From Flavimaricola sp. (GTDB lineage Bacteria > Pseudomonadota > Alphaproteobacteria > Rhodobacterales > Rhodobacteraceae), in assembly GCA_023300365.1 (NCBI GenBank), contig JALZWD010000422.1:1-7008 (forward strand): a DNA stretch of 7,008 nt, in the 5' to 3' direction. The translations under genes and the position numbers were made by a program. The notes beneath the pieces are model-generated. The model searched no databases. It saw nothing but the letters and a program-made list of their open reading frames with translations, and had not been told where the DNA came from. Of the stretch, positions 6,054-7,008 are shown in pieces (the stretch's first letter is position 1; each line of letters starts with the position of its first letter).

Positions 6054-7008
6054 ACTCCGCCGCCGCGTCCCACATCCCTGAGGTAAACTGCAGCCGCGCC
6101 AACCGGGCATAAAGCCCCCCTTCGGCCACAAGGGTCTCATGCGTGCCTTGGGCGACGATCTCGCCATCTTCAAAAACCAAAATCCGGTCGGCTTTTTTCA
6201 CCGTCGCCAAACGATGCGCCACAATGAGGGTTGTCCTGTCTTTGGACAGTTTTTCGACCGCCTTCTGCACCGCCACTTCGCTTTCTGCATCCAGCGCCGA
6301 GGTTGCTTCATCAAGCAACAAAACAGGCGCATCGCGCAAAATCGCACGCGCGATTGCAATGCGCTGCTTTTGCCCGCCCGAAAGCATCACGCCCCGCTCG
6401 CCAACATAGCTGTCGTAGCCATCGGGCAGCGCCACCAAAAAATCATGCGCCGCCGCCGCGCGCGCCGCGTCTTCTACTTGGGCATCTGTCGCATCGGGTC
6501 GGCCAAAACGAATATTCTCGCGAGCCGTATCGGCAAAAATAACGGGGTCTTGTGGCACAAGGGCAATGTCGCGGCGGAAATCGGCACGGGCCATGTCGCG
6601 CAGGTTGATCCCGTCAAATTCAATGCTGCCGCTTTGCGGATCATAGAACCGTTGGATCAATTGAATGATCGTGGTTTTCCCCGCACCCGACGGCCCAACC
6701 AAAGCCACGGTTTCACCGGGCTTTACGTTTAGCGAGACAGATTTGAGGGCCGAGACGCCGGGCCTTGACGGGTATTGGAACGTCACATCTCGGAACCGAA
6801 TGTCGCCTTGGCGACGCCCATCGGCTGCGGTTGTCGTGGCCGGGTCAATCACGGTGTCCTCTGCGCGCAGCAGCTCAACCAGACGTTCTGTTGCACCCGC
6901 AGCACGCTGCAATTCGCTCCAAACTTCGGTAAGTGCGCCGACGGCCCCTGCCACCATCACCGAATAGATCAAGAATTGTACAAGCTCACCGACGCTCATC
7001 GCGTCTTC
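6052..7008 (-). CDS. ABC exporter (MsbA-type), C-terminal part with complete ATPase domain
   Basis: A fused membrane-plus-ATPase half-transporter that enters the window already in frame; 318 residues are visible of an expected ~600. Counting from the Met at 6999: the end of the last transmembrane helix, [20 protein letters not shown] (4-23), the linker helix [14 protein letters not shown] (27-40), Walker [10 protein letters not shown] (102-110), Q-loop LVPQDP (147-152), signature LSGGQ (206-210), Walker [13 protein letters not shown] (226-237) with the catalytic Glu at 231, and the switch His at 262. All ATPase motifs are intact. Such proteins work as homo- or heterodimers in the inner membrane and export lipids, lipopolysaccharide precursors or hydrophobic compounds; the substrate cannot be told from this half. 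The Met at 6999 lies within the membrane domain and is not the true start; the frame continues upstream as EDA to the window edge. Confidence 0.95.
   Translation of the reverse strand, partial: EDAMSVGELVQFLIYSVMVAGAVGALTEVWSELQRAAGATERLVELLRAEDTVIDPATTTAADGRRQGDIRFRDVTFQYPSRPGVSALKSVSLNVKPGETVALVGPSGAGKTTIIQLIQRFYDPQSGSIEFDGINLRDMARADFRRDIALVPQDPVIFADTARENIRFGRPDATDAQVEDAARAAAAHDFLVALPDGYDSYVGERGVMLSGGQKQRIAIARAILRDAPVLLLDEATSALDAESEVAVQKAVEKLSKDRTTLIVAHRLATVKKADRILVFEDGEIVAQGTHETLVAEGGLYARLARLQFTSGMWDAAAE

Overview
The window looks like ordinary chromosomal DNA of an alphaproteobacterium, most likely a Rhodobacterales/Roseobacter-group organism. I base this on the moderately GC-rich coding style, on protein families that resemble ones I remember from that order (a 635-residue acyl-CoA synthetase, a YqgE/AlgH protein divergent from a DsbD-alpha-like protein, and a conserved 370-residue methyltransferase-like protein), and on the absence of foreign-looking segments. 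The assignment comes from sequence impressions and was not computed. I see no insertion sequences, integrases, CRISPR arrays, tRNA or rRNA genes, and no phage or defence genes.

Layout. Positions 1-785 (minus strand, running off the left edge) carry a PfkB/ribokinase-family sugar kinase with a TTG start and an unusual active-site region. Positions 865-2772 (minus) encode an AMP-forming acyl-CoA synthetase. Positions 2953-3198 (minus) encode an 81-residue protein that is almost all membrane helix. Positions 3332-4444 (minus) encode a class I SAM-methyltransferase-like protein of unknown substrate. Positions 4575-5372 (minus) encode an exported DsbD-alpha-like protein with a CxxxC pair. Divergent from it, 5463-6020 (plus) encodes a YqgE/AlgH (UPF0301) protein. 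Converging on that gene, 6052-7008 (minus, running off the right edge) is the C-terminal part of an MsbA-type ABC exporter: the end of the membrane domain and the whole ATPase domain.

How the parts relate. Five of the seven genes form a co-directional minus-strand series from 5372 down to 1. The gaps (130, 133, 180 and 79 bases) are too large for tight translational coupling, so this is a series of short transcription units or a loose operon. The products point to general housekeeping: acyl activation, sugar phosphorylation, envelope thiol chemistry and lipid/drug export. They do not form one obvious pathway. No gap exceeds 300 bases.

Items most worth a second look are the sugar kinase whose GAGD active-site motif appears lost or remodelled, the unassigned methyltransferase-like protein with a long insertion, the three-helix mini membrane protein, a perfect 16-bp palindrome at 4553-4568, and a possible leaderless start of the yqgE gene. 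I found no convincing novel multi-gene system.
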